From Mangrovibacter phragmitis (GTDB taxonomy: Bacteria > Pseudomonadota > Gammaproteobacteria > Enterobacterales > Enterobacteriaceae), in contig NZ_LYRP01000043.1 of assembly GCF_001655675.1 (NCBI RefSeq), forward strand, positions 62,001 to 126,000: 64,000 nt of DNA. The letters are read 5' to 3'. The position numbers and the translations under genes were made by a program. How positions within the stretch are numbered: the stretch's first letter is position 1; each line of letters begins with the position of its first letter. Under the pieces are notes generated by a model. The model did not search any database and was not told the DNA's origin. It saw only the letters and a program-made list of their open reading frames with translations. Of this stretch, positions 48,630-60,114 are shown one piece after another.

Positions 48630-48669
48630 CACCAGACAGGTGCAAAATCGGCTGAGTTTGATTACACTC

Positions 48670-48685
48670 CTGTTAATCCATACAG
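48670..48685. promoter_or_regulatory. LexA box upstream of ftsK
   Basis: CTGTTAATCCATACAG fits the SOS operator CTGT-N8-ACAG, 62 bases before the ftsK start. The same place in E. coli holds the dinH box that makes ftsK damage-inducible. Confidence 0.85.
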
Positions 48686-48713
48686 CAACCGTATCGGGGA
48701 ACCGGTACGGTTG
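48686..48713 (+). terminator. Hairpin between lrp and ftsK
   Basis: CAACCGTA (48686-48693) and TACGGTTG (48706-48713) form an 8-bp stem followed by TCGATTTTA. It likely ends or weakens the lrp transcript. It directly abuts the LexA box. Confidence 0.6.
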
Positions 48714-48747
48714 TCGATTTTAGCATAACCCCCCTGGAGAGTTTTTC

Positions 48748-51700
48748 TTGAGCCAGGAATACACTGAAGAAAAAGACGTTGTACTCACTTCCCTCAGTAG
48801 CGGAAGGCGTGCACTGGAAGCCATCCTGATTGTGGTGGCTCTGTTCGCTGTCTGGCTGATGGTGGCGTTGTTGAGCTTTAACCCCTCAGATCCAAGTTGG
48901 TCACAGACCGCATGGCATGAACCTATCCACAATTTATGTGGTAAACCCGGCGCATGGCTAGCGGATACGCTGTTTTTCATCTTTGGCATCATGGCGTACA
49001 TCATTCCTGTCATTATTATCGGGGCATGCTGGTTTGCGTGGCGGCACCGTGTGCAGGAAGAACTCGTAGACTATTTCGCTGTTTCACTGCGGTTGATTGG
49101 TGTACTTGCGCTGGTTCTCACTTCATGTGGGCTGGCGGCAATAAATGCTGATGACATTTGGTATTTTGCCTCAGGCGGTGTGATAGGCAGTTTACTGAGT
49201 ACCGCAATGATGCCGTTGCTCAACAGTAGTGGCGGAACACTGGCGCTGCTTTGTGTCTGGGCTGCAGGCCTGACGCTGTTTACTGGCTGGTCATGGGTCA
49301 CAATTGCGGAAAAACTTGGTGCAGTTGTACTGGGTGTTTTAACCTTCGCCAGTAATCGTACGCGTCGGGATGATACCTGGCAGGATGACGACGAAGAGTA
49401 TGACGATTATGAAGAACACGACGAATATGAAGAGGAACCACGCGAGCCAGTTAAGGCACAGCAAAGGGCATCACGCCGGGCGCGTATTCTTCGTGGTGCT
49501 TTAGCACGCAAACAACGGTTGAGTGAAAAATTTGCTAATCCGCTTGGTCGAAAAACAGACGAAGCGCTGTTTTCTGGCAAGAAGATGGACGATTCTGATT
49601 TTGACCCAACAATACCTGCTGCAGCTATGGCTGACGATGTGCTGTTTTCCGGTAACCGGGTAACTGATTCGGCAAATGAAGTCGTCGAGAATGACCCACT
49701 GCTGAGTGGTTACCGTATCACTCAGGAAAACGAATATCAGCACTATGCTCAGGCACGGCAAGGTGTGGATCAGGGCATGGTAAGTGCGCAACCAGGCGAT
49801 GCCGGGCAACCGGATGTTCTGTTGCAGGATTATTACTCTGGTATGGCACCTGCAGCCGATGAGCCGCAGGGTACTCAGCCAGAATATGTGCAGCGGGCCA
49901 GCGCAGCTTATACTCCTGACCCTTACGCTGAGCCGGTGGGATCTGCACCAGCTCAGTATTCAACACCAGGCGGCTATGGTGAACCCTCCCAGTATCCAGG
50001 GGCTTCTGACTTACCTGTTGAGCCTGCGCCGTCCGCGCTGAGCCCTTATGCTGAAGAGCATTATAGTGATGCTGAACAGCCAGCTTACCCGCAAGAGTCT
50101 TATCCTGCTCCTGAACCGGATGGGGGCATAACAGGCACAGAATCAGGGTATAATCCGTACCACAGCCAGAATGCCGGTACTGAGCGCGACGAGTTGCCGC
50201 CAACGGAACCAGAGAACTCTGGAGAACACCAGGTGAACAACAAGGCTGTACGGCCACCTCTCTATTACTTCGAAGAAGTGGAAGCGAAGCGAGCAAAAGA
50301 GCGTGAGCAGTTAGCTGCATGGTATGAGCCCGTGCCTGATCCGGATCAACTGGCGGCACAAGCGCGTGCTCAGCAATCCTCTCCGGCATCAACGGGTCTG
50401 TCGCATACAGCGAATGGCCTTTCAGTTAGTGCAACTGCGGCAGCCGTTGCTGCTGGTGCAGCGCAGGGTGCTCACCATGGCGATTCCGCCGTGAATATAG
50501 CCCCACCGGTATTTGGTGTTGCCGGTGATGCTCCGCGTCCGCAGGTGAAAGAGGGTATTGGCCCACAATTGCCGCGGCCAAACCGTGTGCGTGTGCCTAC
50601 CCGTCGTGAACTGGCTTCTTATGGCATTAAGCTACCTTCGCAGCGTGAAGCTGAAGCCCGTATGAAAGCGGAAGCGGCCCACCGTGAAGCACAACAACAT
50701 TATGCTCAACAACACCAGGCAGGATCCTCGCCTGGTAATGAAGACGACGATGCGCAATATCAGTCTGAACTGGCGGCGCAATTTGCTGCTTCCCAACAGG
50801 CGCGTTTCGGCCAGCAATATGAGCATGACTATGCTGCTTCTGTGCCTGACGGGCAGGAAGAAGATGCAGAAGAACAGGCATTAGCAGCCCAGTTTGCAGC
50901 CACACAGCAAGCACGTTATGGGGAAGAGTATCAGCATGATTTCCATGCATCCTCTGCCCGCCATTCAGCTTCTGTAGATGATTTCCTGGCACCGGTCACA
51001 CATCCGGTGGCTGAAGGGCCGTTTGAGCCGGTCTTTACGCCTGATGCGGCACAGGCTGCGGTTCCTTCTCGGCCCGTCGCCACTCCGGGGTACCAGCATG
51101 CGCATCCGGTTCAGTCGGTTAATTCCGCACCACAAACTGAGCAGCATGCACAGGCCGCACATCCGCATGGGCCTTCAGTAGCTCAATCATCACAACCGGG
51201 CCAGGACAGTCTGATTCATCCATTTCTGATGAGAAATGGCGACAGCCGCCCATTACAGCGCCCAACAACGCCACTGCCTTCACTGGATCTGCTAACCCCG
51301 CCGCCTTCAGAAGTGGAGCCGGTGGATACATTTGCGCTGGAACAGATGGCTCGTCTGGTGGAAGCGCGGCTGGCAGATTTCCGTATTAAAGCTGAAGTGG
51401 TTCATTACTCACCAGGGCCGGTAATTACCCGGTTCGAACTAAATCTTGCACCGGGAGTAAAAGCCGCCCGTATTTCTAACCTGTCACGCGACCTGGCCCG
51501 TTCACTGTCAACGGTTGCTGTACGTGTGGTAGAGGTTATTCCAGGTAAACCTTATGTTGGGCTGGAATTGCCGAATAAGAAGCGCCAGACCGTTTACCTG
51601 CGTGAAGTGCTGGACTGCCAGAAATTTCGTGAAAACCCATCACCACTGACGGTGGTTCTGGGGAAAGACATTGGTGGCGAACCTGTTATCGCTGATCTGG

Positions 51701-52746
51701 CTAAAATGCCTCACTTACTGGTTGCCGGTACTACTGGCTCAGGTAAATCAGTGGGTGTGAACGCCATGATCCTCAGCATGTTATATAAAGCGACACCAGA
51801 AGATGTGCGCTTTATTATGATTGACCCGAAAATGCTTGAGTTGTCGGTGTATGAAGGGATCCCACATTTGCTGACCGAAGTTGTCACCGATATGAAGGAT
51901 GCCGCCAATGCGCTGCGCTGGAGTGTCAACGAGATGGAACGTCGTTACAAGTTGATGTCGGCACTGGGGGTGCGTAACCTTGCTGGCTACAACGAGCGTG
52001 TTCTGGAAGCTGAGAAAATGGGACGGCCAATTCCGGACCCATTCTGGAAACCTGGCGACAGTATGGATGTTACGCATCCGGTACTGGAGAAATTGCCGAA
52101 CATCGTTGTACTGGTAGATGAGTTTGCGGACTTAATGATGTCTGTTGGCAAAAAAGTGGAAGAGCTTATCGCTCGCCTGGCGCAAAAGGCGCGTGCTGCA
52201 GGTATTCACCTTGTACTGGCAACCCAGCGCCCGTCAGTTGATGTCATTACCGGGCTGATTAAAGCAAACATCCCAACACGTATTGCGTTTACGGTATCCA
52301 GCAAGATTGATTCCCGGACCATTCTGGACCAGGGGGGAGCCGAATCTTTGCTGGGTATGGGGGATATGCTTTATTCCGGGCCCAATTCAACCCTGCCTGT
52401 ACGTGTGCATGGTGCGTTTGTTCGGGATCAGGAAGTGCATGCAGTAGTTCAGGACTGGAAAGCGCGTGGCCGCCCGCAATATGTGGATGGTATTACTGCA
52501 GACAGCCAGTCTGAAGGTGGTGCAGGTGGTTTTGATGGTGGTGAAGAGCTCGATGCGTTGTTTGACCAGGCTGTTGCCTTTGTTGTTGAAAAACGTAAAG
52601 CTTCCATCTCTGGTGTTCAACGGCAGTTCCGTATTGGCTACAACCGGGCGGCGCGTATCATTGAGCAAATGGAAAACCAGGGCATTGTCAGTGAACAAGG
52701 CCATAATGGTAACCGCGAGGTACTGGCACCACCACCGTTTGAATAA
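48748..52746 (+). CDS. ftsK: FtsK, DNA translocase at the division septum (TTG start)
   Basis: 1332-residue septal protein. Four N-terminal membrane helices (about residues 25-190) target the divisome. A long acidic and Pro/Gln/Ala-rich linker (about 200-840) follows, then the RecA-type motor (Walker [10 protein letters not shown], Walker [12 protein letters not shown]) and a C-terminal winged-helix gamma domain ([20 protein letters not shown]) that reads KOPS sites and activates XerCD. TTG at 48748 after CTGGAGAG begins SQEYTEEKD, as in E. coli. The linker contains short tandem repeats. Confidence 0.97.
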   Translation: MSQEYTEEKDVVLTSLSSGRRALEAILIVVALFAVWLMVALLSFNPSDPSWSQTAWHEPIHNLCGKPGAWLADTLFFIFGIMAYIIPVIIIGACWFAWRHRVQEELVDYFAVSLRLIGVLALVLTSCGLAAINADDIWYFASGGVIGSLLSTAMMPLLNSSGGTLALLCVWAAGLTLFTGWSWVTIAEKLGAVVLGVLTFASNRTRRDDTWQDDDEEYDDYEEHDEYEEEPREPVKAQQRASRRARILRGALARKQRLSEKFANPLGRKTDEALFSGKKMDDSDFDPTIPAAAMADDVLFSGNRVTDSANEVVENDPLLSGYRITQENEYQHYAQARQGVDQGMVSAQPGDAGQPDVLLQDYYSGMAPAADEPQGTQPEYVQRASAAYTPDPYAEPVGSAPAQYSTPGGYGEPSQYPGASDLPVEPAPSALSPYAEEHYSDAEQPAYPQESYPAPEPDGGITGTESGYNPYHSQNAGTERDELPPTEPENSGEHQVNNKAVRPPLYYFEEVEAKRAKEREQLAAWYEPVPDPDQLAAQARAQQSSPASTGLSHTANGLSVSATAAAVAAGAAQGAHHGDSAVNIAPPVFGVAGDAPRPQVKEGIGPQLPRPNRVRVPTRRELASYGIKLPSQREAEARMKAEAAHREAQQHYAQQHQAGSSPGNEDDDAQYQSELAAQFAASQQARFGQQYEHDYAASVPDGQEEDAEEQALAAQFAATQQARYGEEYQHDFHASSARHSASVDDFLAPVTHPVAEGPFEPVFTPDAAQAAVPSRPVATPGYQHAHPVQSVNSAPQTEQHAQAAHPHGPSVAQSSQPGQDSLIHPFLMRNGDSRPLQRPTTPLPSLDLLTPPPSEVEPVDTFALEQMARLVEARLADFRIKAEVVHYSPGPVITRFELNLAPGVKAARISNLSRDLARSLSTVAVRVVEVIPGKPYVGLELPNKKRQTVYLREVLDCQKFRENPSPLTVVLGKDIGGEPVIADLAKMPHLLVAGTTGSGKSVGVNAMILSMLYKATPEDVRFIMIDPKMLELSVYEGIPHLLTEVVTDMKDAANALRWSVNEMERRYKLMSALGVRNLAGYNERVLEAEKMGRPIPDPFWKPGDSMDVTHPVLEKLPNIVVLVDEFADLMMSVGKKVEELIARLAQKARAAGIHLVLATQRPSVDVITGLIKANIPTRIAFTVSSKIDSRTILDQGGAESLLGMGDMLYSGPNSTLPVRVHGAFVRDQEVHAVVQDWKARGRPQYVDGITADSQSEGGAGGFDGGEELDALFDQAVAFVVEKRKASISGVQRQFRIGYNRAARIIEQMENQGIVSEQGHNGNREVLAPPPFE
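50770..50952 (+). repeat. Tandem repeat in the FtsK linker
   Basis: Two diverged copies of a 24-residue unit: [20 protein letters not shown] (50770-50841) and [20 protein letters not shown] (50881-50952), 111 bases apart. Similar repeats exist in the E. coli linker, so this is a family feature that drifts in copy number. Confidence 0.7.
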
Positions 52747-52761
52747 GTTAACAAACCCCGG

Positions 52762-52783
52762 GAGCCGCTTTTGCGGCTCTTTT
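52762..52783 (+). terminator. Terminator after ftsK
   Basis: GAGCCGC (52762-52768) and GCGGCTC (52773-52779) with the loop TTTT, followed by TTTTGC, 16 bases past the ftsK stop. Confidence 0.78.
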
Positions 52784-52900
52784 GCAAAGAAGCGTAAACA
52801 ATTCAACTATCAGCTTTTTCTTCTGTTATTGCGACAGCTTTGCGGCCAGACTAGCCAGTTGAAAAACTTCACCTGGAATTGTGTTATTCGAGGATATGTA

Positions 52901-53512
52901 ATGAAAAAGATCGCTATTGCCTGTGCGTTATTGTCAGTATTTACTGTCACTCAGGTGTGGGCGGATGCCGCTGGCTCGCTGAAGAGCCGTCTGGATAAAG
53001 TGAACAGTTTCCATGCCAGCTTCACACAAAAAGTGACTGATGGCAGCGGCAATGAAATTCAGGATGGGCAGGGGGAGCTGTGGGTTAAACGCCCTAATTT
53101 GTTCAACTGGCATATGATTCAGCCTGATGAAAGCGAACTTATCTCCGATGGTAAAACGCTTTGGTTTTATAACCCGTTCGTTGAGCAGGCCAGTGCCACA
53201 TGGCTTAAAGATGCGACCAGCAACACCCCTTTTATGTTGATTGCCCGCAATCAGTCATCTGACTGGCAGAAATATAATGTTAAACAGCAAGGGGATGACT
53301 TTGTTCTGACCCCGAAAACCAGCAGTGGTAACCTTAAACAGTTTACAATTAATGTTAGCCAAAGCGGGACTATCCACCAGTTCAGTGCAGTTGAGCAGGA
53401 TGATCAGCGTAGTGTTTACCAGCTCACCAACCAGCAAGATGGCGCGATAGATATGAGCAAGTTTACCTTTACGCCCCCGAAAGGAGTAACGGTGGACGAT
53501 CAACGTCAGTGA
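52901..53512 (+). CDS. lolA: LolA, periplasmic lipoprotein carrier
   Basis: 203-residue periplasmic chaperone that receives lipoproteins from LolCDE and passes them to LolB. Signal peptide residues 1-21 (cut after VWA), then the incomplete beta-barrel fold ([38 protein letters not shown]). The start at 52901 after GAGGAT is clear; a frame open back to 52466 lies inside ftsK in another phase. Followed by rarA after 7 bases, so the two share a message. Confidence 0.97.
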   Translation: MKKIAIACALLSVFTVTQVWADAAGSLKSRLDKVNSFHASFTQKVTDGSGNEIQDGQGELWVKRPNLFNWHMIQPDESELISDGKTLWFYNPFVEQASATWLKDATSNTPFMLIARNQSSDWQKYNVKQQGDDFVLTPKTSSGNLKQFTINVSQSGTIHQFSAVEQDDQRSVYQLTNQQDGAIDMSKFTFTPPKGVTVDDQRQ

Positions 53513-53519
53513 GGCGGTT

Positions 53520-54863
53520 GTGAGTAATTTGCCACTCGATTTTTCCGACAATGTTTTCCAGCCTCTGGCCGCGCGTATGCGGCCAGAAAATCTTGCGCAG
53601 TATATTGGCCAGCAGCACTTGTTAGGGCCGGGTAAACCGTTACCTAAAGCGATTGAAGCGGGCCAGTTGCATTCGATGATCCTTTGGGGGCCGCCCGGAA
53701 CAGGAAAAACGACACTGGCAGAAGTCATTGGTCGGTATGCCAACGCCAATGTCGAACGCATTTCCGCTGTTACCTCTGGTGTAAAAGAAATTCGCGAAGC
53801 CATAGAACGTGCAAGGCAAAACCGCCATGCGGGCCACCGTACTATCCTGTTTGTTGATGAAGTTCACCGCTTTAACAAAAGCCAGCAGGATGCATTCCTC
53901 CCTCATATTGAAGATGGCACGGTAACCTTTATTGGCGCGACAACGGAAAACCCCTCTTTTGAGTTAAATTCCGCACTGCTTTCCCGGGCCAGAGTGTATT
54001 TATTAAAATCGCTGACGGCCGACGATATTGAGCAGGTACTGTTACAGGCCATGAATGACAGTGAGCGGGGCTATGGCGGTCAAAATCTCGTATTACCCGA
54101 TGATACACGTCAGGCAATTGCTGATCTGGTGAATGGTGATGCGCGTCGTGCGTTAAATACCCTGGAGATGTTGGCGGATATGGCACAAACCGATGCCAGC
54201 GGTAAACGCATTCTGTCAGCAAGTTTGTTACGCGAAGTGGCCGGTGAACGTAGTGCCCGTTTTGATAACAAAGGTGATCGTTTCTACGACTTGATTTCTG
54301 CTCTGCACAAGTCTGTCCGGGGTTCTGCGCCTGATGCCGCGCTGTACTGGTATGCGCGCATTATTTCAGCAGGCGGTGACCCGCTGTATGTTGCACGCCG
54401 TTGCCTGGCTATTGCCTCTGAAGATGTTGGTAATGCCGACCCGCGAGCCATGCAGGTAGCGATTTCAGCGTGGGACTGTTTTACCCGGGTAGGCCCTGCT
54501 GAAGGTGAACGGGCAATTGCCCAGGCGATTGTTTACCTGGCGTGTGCGCCGAAAAGTAATGCGGTTTATACGGCGTTTAAGGCAGCAATGCATGATGCCC
54601 GGGAACAACCTGATTATGACGTACCGGTACATTTGCGTAATGCGCCAACCCGGTTAATGAAAGAAATGGGGTATGGTGAAGAGTACCGCTACGCACACGA
54701 CGAAACAAACGCTTATGCGGCTGGCGAAAACTATTTCCCACCAGAAATGGCACAAACGCGCTATTATCACCCTACCAACCGTGGGCTTGAAGGCAAAATT
54801 GGCGAAAAGCTCGCCTGGCTTGCTGAACAGGACAAAAATAGCCCTATAAAACGCTACCGCTAA
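53520..54863 (+). CDS. rarA: RarA (MgsA), replication-associated recombination ATPase (GTG start)
   Basis: 447-residue AAA+ protein acting at stalled replication forks, related to clamp loader subunits and eukaryotic Mgs1/WRNIP1. Walker [10 protein letters not shown], Walker B FVDEVHRF, sensor 1 GATTENPSF, and the C-terminal tetramerisation domain ([11 protein letters not shown]-like region, [13 protein letters not shown]). GTG at 53520 fits the E. coli N-terminus SNLPLDFSD. It lies between lolA and serS, as in E. coli. Confidence 0.96.
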   Translation: MSNLPLDFSDNVFQPLAARMRPENLAQYIGQQHLLGPGKPLPKAIEAGQLHSMILWGPPGTGKTTLAEVIGRYANANVERISAVTSGVKEIREAIERARQNRHAGHRTILFVDEVHRFNKSQQDAFLPHIEDGTVTFIGATTENPSFELNSALLSRARVYLLKSLTADDIEQVLLQAMNDSERGYGGQNLVLPDDTRQAIADLVNGDARRALNTLEMLADMAQTDASGKRILSASLLREVAGERSARFDNKGDRFYDLISALHKSVRGSAPDAALYWYARIISAGGDPLYVARRCLAIASEDVGNADPRAMQVAISAWDCFTRVGPAEGERAIAQAIVYLACAPKSNAVYTAFKAAMHDAREQPDYDVPVHLRNAPTRLMKEMGYGEEYRYAHDETNAYAAGENYFPPEMAQTRYYHPTNRGLEGKIGEKLAWLAEQDKNSPIKRYR

Positions 54864-56249
<1,386 letters not shown>

Positions 56250-56284
56250 TCAAGTCTGCACTCTGTGTTGATGCCAGACACAGT

Positions 56285-56311
56285 AAAAAAGCGCCTGCGG
56301 GCGCTTTTTTT
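56285..56311 (+). terminator. Terminator after serS
   Basis: AAAAAAGCGCC and GGGCGCTTTTTT with the loop TGC, followed by further Ts, 36 bases past serS. It can also work on the minus strand for the GNAT gene. Confidence 0.88.
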
Positions 56312-56338
56312 ATGGTAAGCGTAGCTGTTAGCAGGGCA

Positions 56339-56863
56339 TTACAACGTGCAGTACATCCAGGTTGTTGAATGGGTGTGTTTGCCATCTGTGTCCAGTGCGA
56401 ACCCCGGTGTCATTCCGGCAACCTCAAAACCGACTGACCGGTAAAGCGCTTCACCGGCATCACCGGTGCGGGTGTCCAGCGTCATCAGCGTTTTTCCCTG
56501 CTCCCGCGCATATTCCATGATGTGTTGCATCATTGCACGCCCCATACCGCAACGCCGGGCCTCAGGGTGCACAATCATTTTGGCGACTTCACACCGATGT
56601 GGCTGGTTGGGCGGCATGTGGGTAATCAACTGAACGGTTCCCAGCAGGTTGCCATCCAGCAAAGCGGCAAAGAGCACCCGCTCACCTGATTCAATATCAG
56701 GCTTTACATTTTCAATCCAGAATCGGCGTGCATCCTGCTGGTTGAATGGGTTGATAAAACTGATGGATGCACCTTGTGCCACGCTCTCAACCAGAAGGGA
56801 GATCAGTGATTCAAGGTGCTGTTCAAGCCCCGAACCATCAAGCTGTAATAAGGTGATTGTCAC
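56339..56863 (-). CDS. GNAT-family N-acetyltransferase
   Basis: 174-residue acyl-CoA-dependent acetyltransferase. The fold's acetyl-CoA motif A is VAKMIVHPEARRCGMGRAMMQHI with the R-x-x-G-x-G/A pyrophosphate loop as RRCGMGRAM, and motif B LYRSVGFEVAGMTPGFA. Substrate unknown. The start is GTG at 56863 after AAAGGAGC, located inside the end of the upstream XRE gene (1-base overlap of stop and start), so the two are co-translated. This pair occupies the place where E. coli has dmsABC and neighbours. Confidence 0.82.
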   Translation of the reverse strand: MTITLLQLDGSGLEQHLESLISLLVESVAQGASISFINPFNQQDARRFWIENVKPDIESGERVLFAALLDGNLLGTVQLITHMPPNQPHRCEVAKMIVHPEARRCGMGRAMMQHIMEYAREQGKTLMTLDTRTGDAGEALYRSVGFEVAGMTPGFALDTDGKHTHSTTWMYCTL

Positions 56864-57426
56864 TACATGCTCCTTTTCGTCATGGCGATAATGTAACGTG
56901 CTGGTTGATTGTGTGTTTTAAATTGTGAACCGCCATACAGGCGATAGCGGAGACAGTCGCCTTCGCGCAGTTGATGTAGGGTATTTTCAATCGTCAGTTC
57001 CAGTGAACCTGATAACATCACCAGGTGATGCTCATGGCCTGCAAAGGCCGGGTGAGCATAATTAATGCAGTGGTTTGCCTGCAGGTTACCTTCAATGATT
57101 TCCACGCTGAGTTCACCACCTGGTGGTGAAACAATACGGCGCAGAAAACCATTGGCAGTATCTTCCCAGGTGGTTTGGCAGGCATGGCGAATCAGTGGCG
57201 TAAAATTCTGCTCCAGGGGGGCAAGCAGTTGCGATATGGGCAGGGAGTAGGTACTGGCAAGTCGCCCCAGTGTATCCGCTGTTGGGCTGACTTCCCCATT
57301 TTCAATACGTGACAAGCTTGCGCGGCTGACACCGCACTGGTCAGATAATTGTTGTAGTGTTAAACCGCGCGCGATACGCAAGTTTCGCAGAGATGTCGCC
57401 AGTGTTTGTACTGAGGTGTTATTCAT
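56863..57426 (-). CDS. XRE-family regulator with C-terminal cupin domain
   Basis: 187-residue transcription factor. The N-terminal helix-turn-helix (about residues 10-65, LTLQQLSDQCGVSRASLSRIENGEVSP) is joined to a cupin sensor domain (about 105-185, HEHHLVMLSGSLELTIE ... GDCLRYRLYGGSQF). Such HTH-cupin proteins control small catabolic or resistance operons. The adjacent GNAT gene, co-translated, is probably its partner; autoregulation is likely. The ligand is unknown. Divergent from ycaD. Confidence 0.83.
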   Translation of the reverse strand: MNNTSVQTLATSLRNLRIARGLTLQQLSDQCGVSRASLSRIENGEVSPTADTLGRLASTYSLPISQLLAPLEQNFTPLIRHACQTTWEDTANGFLRRIVSPPGGELSVEIIEGNLQANHCINYAHPAFAGHEHHLVMLSGSLELTIENTLHQLREGDCLRYRLYGGSQFKTHNQPARYIIAMTKRSM

Positions 57427-57822
57427 GATTTTTATCTCTATATCTCTTATTTGAGAAAATATCTCTTAAATGGGATTTTTGCAACGAAAAAGTTAACATC
57501 AGTGGCTGTATTCCATCGCTTCGGGTATAAACGGCGGCGGTTGTTTGCTTGCGCAGAACCTGCTCTGGAATGGGTAAAATCGAGGAAGAAGCAAGGTAAA
57601 TTATTCCATGAAATTTTTGATATTATCCGTTCTGTTAATTTCTTTTTTATTAAAATAAAACAGTGTGTTATGTGTAAATAAAAAAACTTACCATGAGGTT
57701 ATCATAAGAAATCTGAATTAATGGATTATTCTTGTACACCTGCTGTTAGCAGTGATATTGACTTTGTTTTTTTCAGTGGCATGATGCGCTCACTTTGTGG
57801 CCTCCCTCACGGTTTTACTTTA
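57427..57822. other. Intergenic region between the XRE gene and ycaD
   Basis: About 395 bases, AT-rich in its second half. A 76-residue frame (57451-57681) and an in-frame upstream extension of ycaD (from 57721) show no family likeness. TATCTCTTATTTGAGAAAATATCTC at 57441-57465 contains two TATCTCTTA-like direct repeats near the XRE start, a possible binding site for that regulator. Confidence 0.4.
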
Positions 57823-58971
57823 ATGCGTACCTATTCTCGCCCAGTGCAATTATTGCTCTGTGGGCTACTTTTGTTGACTCTGGCGATTGCTGTTCTGAAC
57901 ACACTTGTTCCGCTTTGGCTTGCCCATGAGCAATTGCCTGTCTGGCAAGTGGGAATCGTCAGTTCATCCTATTTTTCCGGGAATTTACTGGGTACGGTGC
58001 TGGCCGGATGGTTGATTAAACGCCTGGGGTTTAACCGCAGCTACTATCTTGCCGCAATTATTTTCGCGATTGGCAGTGCAGGTCTCGGTCTCACAGTCGG
58101 TTTTTGGTCATGGTCTGTATGGCGCTTTATCGCTGGCATTGGTTGTGCACTGCTGTGGGTGGTCGTTGAAAGTGCACTGATGTGCAGTGGGACTTCGGCT
58201 AATCGTGGCCGACTGCTGGCGGCATACATGATGGTGTATTACGTGGGAACCGTCATTGGGCAGCTACTGGTCAGTAAAGTGGATACGGCGCTGATCAGTG
58301 TTCTGCCGTGGGCAGTGGCACTTGTCATGTCAGGAATATTACCGCTACTTTTTACCCGCATTACGGCGATGGAAAATATTAATCACCAGGCCACGCCAGT
58401 ATTTAGCATGTTACGGCTGCGCCAGGCTCGCCTTGGTGTAAACGGCTGCGTTATTTCTGGAGTGGTACTTGGTTCGTTGTATGGCTTAATGCCGTTGTGG
58501 CTGAATCACCAGAATTATACCGATGCACAAACGGGTTTTTGGATGGCTCTGATGGTGAGTGCCGGTATTGTAGGGCAGTGGCCGGTTGGGCGCCTGGCGG
58601 ACCGATATGGGCGTTTGCTGGTCCTGCGTGTGCAGGTGTTTATCGTTATTATTGCCTGTGTCGCCATGTTGTCTCAGGCTGCACTGGCTCCTGCTCTGTT
58701 TATCCTTGGCGCTGCCGGGTTCACACTATACCCGGTTGCGATGGCCTGGGCGTGTGAGCGTGTTGGTCCACACCAGTTGGTTTCAATGAATCAGGCTCTG
58801 TTGCTTAGTTATACCGTTGGCAGCCTGCTGGGGCCCGCGTTAACGGCTACGCTGATGCAACGTTACTCCGACAGCCTGCTGTTTATTACTATTGGCTCTG
58901 TGGCGTTCATCTACTTGCTGATGTTGTTGCGTAAGGCCGGAGAACATCCAACCCCTGTTGCACATGCATGA
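57823..58971 (+). CDS. ycaD: YcaD, MFS-type transporter
   Basis: 382-residue major facilitator protein, orthologue of E. coli YcaD (exact length), substrate unknown. Conserved: [67 protein letters not shown], and [17 protein letters not shown]. The start at 57823 ([11 protein letters not shown]) is set by homology, but no Shine-Dalgarno precedes it. In-frame ATGs at 57781 and 57721 give longer variants that I consider less likely. Confidence 0.88.
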   Translation: MRTYSRPVQLLLCGLLLLTLAIAVLNTLVPLWLAHEQLPVWQVGIVSSSYFSGNLLGTVLAGWLIKRLGFNRSYYLAAIIFAIGSAGLGLTVGFWSWSVWRFIAGIGCALLWVVVESALMCSGTSANRGRLLAAYMMVYYVGTVIGQLLVSKVDTALISVLPWAVALVMSGILPLLFTRITAMENINHQATPVFSMLRLRQARLGVNGCVISGVVLGSLYGLMPLWLNHQNYTDAQTGFWMALMVSAGIVGQWPVGRLADRYGRLLVLRVQVFIVIIACVAMLSQAALAPALFILGAAGFTLYPVAMAWACERVGPHQLVSMNQALLLSYTVGSLLGPALTATLMQRYSDSLLFITIGSVAFIYLLMLLRKAGEHPTPVAHA

Positions 58972-58986
58972 GTAGCCCTCACGACA

Positions 58987-59013
58987 AAAAGCCTCTGCAT
59001 TGCAGAGGCTTTT
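58987..59013. terminator. Bidirectional terminator between ycaD and pflA
   Basis: AAAAGCCTCTGCA (58987-58999) and TGCAGAGGCTTTT (59001-59013) form a long stem ending in T-runs on both strands, between convergent genes. Confidence 0.85.
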
Positions 59014-59095
59014 GTGCTACACCCACCGGAGCGATTCCGGTGCTGGCTTAAAAGGGTGTTATCTGTATTTGTGAATAATGCGCGCGAATACAGAC

Positions 59096-59836
59096 TCAGT
59101 ACATCACTTTATGCCCGTACTGCTCCAGAATCCCTTTCACACGCTCCATGGTTTCTTTCTTGGGTGGTTTGATGCCATCAAGCTTATATTCTTCACCCAT
59201 TGCCACCCATTTGTGTTTGCCTAACTCGTGGTAGGGCAGGAGTTCAATTTTTTCTACATTGCCCATATCGCGGGTGAACTCCCCCAGACGGTGAGCAGAG
59301 TCATCATCGTCTGACCAGCCAGGAACCACAACATAGCGAATCCAGGTGTTAATCTTGCGTTTGGCAAGATAACGGGCGAATTCCATTGTCCGCTGGTTAG
59401 AGACACCGACCAGATTTTGGTGAATATCGTCATTGATTTGCTTCAAATCGAGCATGACGAGATCCGTAACATCTAACAGTTCATCAATCACTGGATCGTA
59501 ACGCCTTACAAAGCCATTGGTATCCAGACAGGTGTGAATACCTTCTTTCCGGCAAGCACGGAACCAGTCGCGCACAAACTCTGCCTGAAGGATTGCTTCG
59601 CCGCCAGATGCAGTGACACCACCGCCTGAAGCATTCATAAAATGGCGATAAGTGACGGCTTCTTTCATTAAGTCGTCAACGGTGACTTCTTTACCGCCGT
59701 GGGTATCCCAGGTATCACGGTTATGGCAGTAAAGGCAGCGCATCAGGCAGCCCTGGAAAAAGGTGATAAAGCGAATGCCCGGGCCGTCGACCGTACCGCA
59801 GGATTCAAAGGAGTGAATGCGACCAATTACTGACAT
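59096..59836 (-). CDS. pflA: PflA, pyruvate formate-lyase 1 activating enzyme
   Basis: 246-residue radical-SAM enzyme that puts the glycyl radical on PflB. The 4Fe-4S cluster motif CxxxCxxC reads CLMRCLYC, followed by the SAM-binding [14 protein letters not shown]. Length and C-terminus (EQYGHKVMY) match E. coli. Lies 278 bases downstream of pflB, as expected for the pfl locus. Confidence 0.97.
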   Translation of the reverse strand: MSVIGRIHSFESCGTVDGPGIRFITFFQGCLMRCLYCHNRDTWDTHGGKEVTVDDLMKEAVTYRHFMNASGGGVTASGGEAILQAEFVRDWFRACRKEGIHTCLDTNGFVRRYDPVIDELLDVTDLVMLDLKQINDDIHQNLVGVSNQRTMEFARYLAKRKINTWIRYVVVPGWSDDDDSAHRLGEFTRDMGNVEKIELLPYHELGKHKWVAMGEEYKLDGIKPPKKETMERVKGILEQYGHKVMY

Positions 59837-60114
59837 TGCGATGTATTCTCCCGTTCGGGCCTGAAATGTTCAGGCGCGTTTAGCGTGGTCAATCTGTAGA
59901 CGCCACGTCGAGTCTGTTTTGCGAGATGGCCTTAAGCAGAGTCAGCTTGCAAAACGGGCTCACAGAGGAGGTGCGGTTTATAAGAAAGGCCCCACCAGAG
60001 TGGAGCCTTTATTTTATACCCTTCATCTTCCAGGTTGTAGTACCGCCGTTACTTTATCCTTCCCGGCATTACCGGGAAGGGGAGCGTCCAGGCTGGAAGG
60101 CGAAGCCTCAGCCA
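59837..60114. other. pflB-pflA intergenic region
   Basis: 278 bases with two hairpins: CCTTCCCGG / CCGGGAAGG (60058-60080), which resembles a pflB 3'-end stabiliser or terminator, and AAAGGC / GCCTTT (59985-60010). GTTTTGC ... GCAAAAC repeats (about 59917-59956) precede pflA. A promoter for pflA may lie here. Confidence 0.5.
60058..60080 (-). terminator. Hairpin after pflB
   Basis: Perfect 9-bp stem CCTTCCCGG / CCGGGAAGG with a 5-base loop, 35 bases past the pflB stop. A T-tract is weak (ATAAAG follows on the minus strand), so it may stabilise the abundant pflB mRNA rather than stop transcription fully. Confidence 0.6.

Noticed and set aside
52466-53512. A 348-residue form of LolA with start inside ftsK
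   Set aside because: The first 145 residues are an out-of-frame reading of ftsK; the signal peptide and RBS set the start at 52901.
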